Positions 62,640 through 64,000 of a stretch of DNA of 64,000 nucleotides are shown here, in pieces (the stretch's first letter is position 1; every line of letters starts with the position of its first letter). The position numbers and the translations under genes are program-made. The DNA is from Sphagnum compactum (taxonomy: Eukaryota; Bryophyta; Sphagnopsida; Sphagnales), in NCBI GenBank assembly GCA_965153455.1, contig OZ234497.1, forward strand, positions 5,146,001-5,210,000, in the 5' to 3' direction. The notes beneath the pieces were generated by a model, which saw only the letters and a program-made list of their open reading frames with translations, had not been told where the DNA came from and did no database searches.

Positions 62640-64000
62640 ATGGGAGTCATGTCTATGTTTCACCTATTGCAATTAGAAGGAAGGTTGCAAGATAATTTGG
62701 GGCTCCTTATAACTCCTTTATTATTGTTGATACTTTTGGTTGTTGTTCTCCAGAGGTTTGGTTTTAGGAAGTCTCAAAAGCTGCCTCCAGGTCCATGGCC
62801 GTGGCCTGTTGTGGGTAATTTGTTCATGTTGGGAAAGTCTCCACACATAGCATTAGCACGTTTTGCTGAACAGTATGGGCCACTTCTGTATCTTCGACTT
62901 GGTTCCACCCATACTGTGGTGGCATCTTCGCCTGCACTAGCCAAAGAGTTTCTCAAAACCCAAGATCATGTGTTTCAAGCTCGTCCTGCTTCACTTGCTT
63001 TCAATATTTTGACCAACAATTCAAGCATGGTAGTAATTTCAGGTTCTACTTTGCGACATGTTCGAAGGATTTGTGTGAATGAATTATTTACGACAAAACG
63101 ATTGCAATTGTTCCAACCCATGAGAACAGCAGAAATTCATGCAATGATCAAAGACATTTATATGGAGGCCCAAGACGACAAAGTGATAGATCTCAACTTC
63201 AAATTGTCATCAGTCTCCACCAATAATATCACTCAAATGTTGTTTAGGAAAAGGTATGTTTCTTCTTACAAAGTTTTAATAGCTTCAATGTTGAAAAAAA
63301 TCATACAACAAATTTGGGAATTAGAAGCATAATAATGATATTATCAAACTAGAGTCATTCTAGATGATCTTTTTTTTTTGTCAAACTATACATGGGTAAG
63401 ACAGTGCTTGTTTTAACTTTCAAATGGCTAGCTCACACATTAACACCATACAACGTTTGTGATGAAAACCTATGTATGTTTTTTTCCTTATTTTTTATTC
63501 ATGTGCATGGCAGTGAATGATCAATTTACATTCTTTTTTGAACTAGGTGTTGCGGAGTGGGAACAAACCGAAGAGAAACACGGTGGTTCAAAGAAACAGT
63601 CGATGAATTATTTCATTGGTATGGTGTTTTCATTATTGCTGATTACATCCCTTACTTAAAGTGGGTGACCAAGCTTCAAGGGATTGATGCTTCCTTACAA
63701 GCACTGCACACCAAATTATCAACATTTCTCGAACAAATCATTGATGAACATAGGAGAAATCCAAATGTTGTTGACAATTATACGGTTAAAGACTTTGTGG
63801 ACGTGTTATTGACTATGCCTCAAGAAGATGGGACTGGACACCTTTCGGATGACACAATTCAAGCTATTATAACGGTGAGTGGATATTATTAGACCAGTTT
63901 GATAAAAATGCATGAATCTTATATGTTTTCTCAAGAATTACATTTCATTTCATGTGTTCAAAAGTAAACATGTTGCAACAATTTTTGTGATTCAACCTCA
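62640..64000 (+). CDS. Cytochrome P450, CYP71-clan (A-type), gene 2 of the pair, 3'-truncated by the window
   Basis: Exon 1 is 62640-63253 and exon 2 is 63547-63874, joining in phase 2 to 0; the I-helix, K-helix and haem exons lie beyond the window. The N-terminus has a membrane anchor, then PPGPWPWPVVGN, KSPHIALARFAEQYGP and FLKTQDHVFQARP. The matching stretches in gene 1 are nearly the same, and the first intron falls at the same place (FRKR here, FGKR there). Exon 2 keeps the ADYIPYLKW and KDFVDVLL segments. The two genes lie 8 kb apart in the same direction and most likely arose by tandem duplication. The haem loop cannot be checked, so completeness is unknown. The start follows a TATA-like box and matches the predicted anchor position. 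Confidence 0.9.

Overview
The window looks like nuclear DNA of a land plant. Genes are split by short GT-AG introns, and the products are plant-type: a DRP1 dynamin without PH or proline-rich domains, an MSL1-type MscS channel, a MAPR4/neuferricin-type haem protein and A-type cytochromes P450. A full-length-type DNA-PKcs gene is also present. As far as I know Arabidopsis lacks that kinase, so a non-flowering plant (bryophyte, lycophyte or fern) is the likeliest source; this is inference. I assigned exons by eye from splice consensus, reading phase and remembered family signatures. For the five genes whose stop codon lies in the window, all exon phases join without conflict.

Layout: (1) 1-10677, plus strand, the C-terminal two thirds of DNA-PKcs (12 exons; the 5' part lies outside). 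(2) 13134-15847, minus strand, an 8-exon MAPR4/neuferricin gene, with a telo-box just upstream. (3) 16.3-17.3 kb, a decayed non-LTR reverse transcriptase, then AT-rich DNA with a 52-53 bp tandem repeat and an unidentified decayed coding region near 19.0-20.1 kb. (4) 20658-27231, minus strand, a complete 16-exon DRP1 gene of 609 aa. (5) 27.2-36 kb, gene-poor AT-rich DNA with an hAT transposase relic, tandem repeats and foldback elements. (6) 36451-40632, plus strand, a complete 6-exon MSL1-like channel of 368 aa behind a short GC-richer promoter with two G-boxes. (7) 40.6-52.4 kb, AT-rich intergenic DNA with a pogo/DDE_1-type transposase relic and dispersed repeats. (8) 52522-54655, plus strand, a complete P450 (524 aa, 4 exons including a 22-nt exon). 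(9) 54.7-62.5 kb, intergenic DNA with several inverted repeats and a 55-bp minisatellite. (10) 62640 to the window end, plus strand, the 5' part of a second P450 of the same family.

The genes do not form an operon or an obvious pathway. DNA-PKcs acts in nuclear DNA end joining, DRP1 in membrane fission and cytokinesis, MSL1 in the mitochondrial or plastid inner membrane, and MAPR4 and the P450s probably at the ER. A general link between MAPR proteins and P450s is known, but nothing here shows that these copies interact. The most notable points are the plant DNA-PKcs with an S/T-Q cluster where the vertebrate ABCDE autophosphorylation cluster lies, and a P450 whose I-helix appears to lack the usual acid/threonine oxygen-activation pair.
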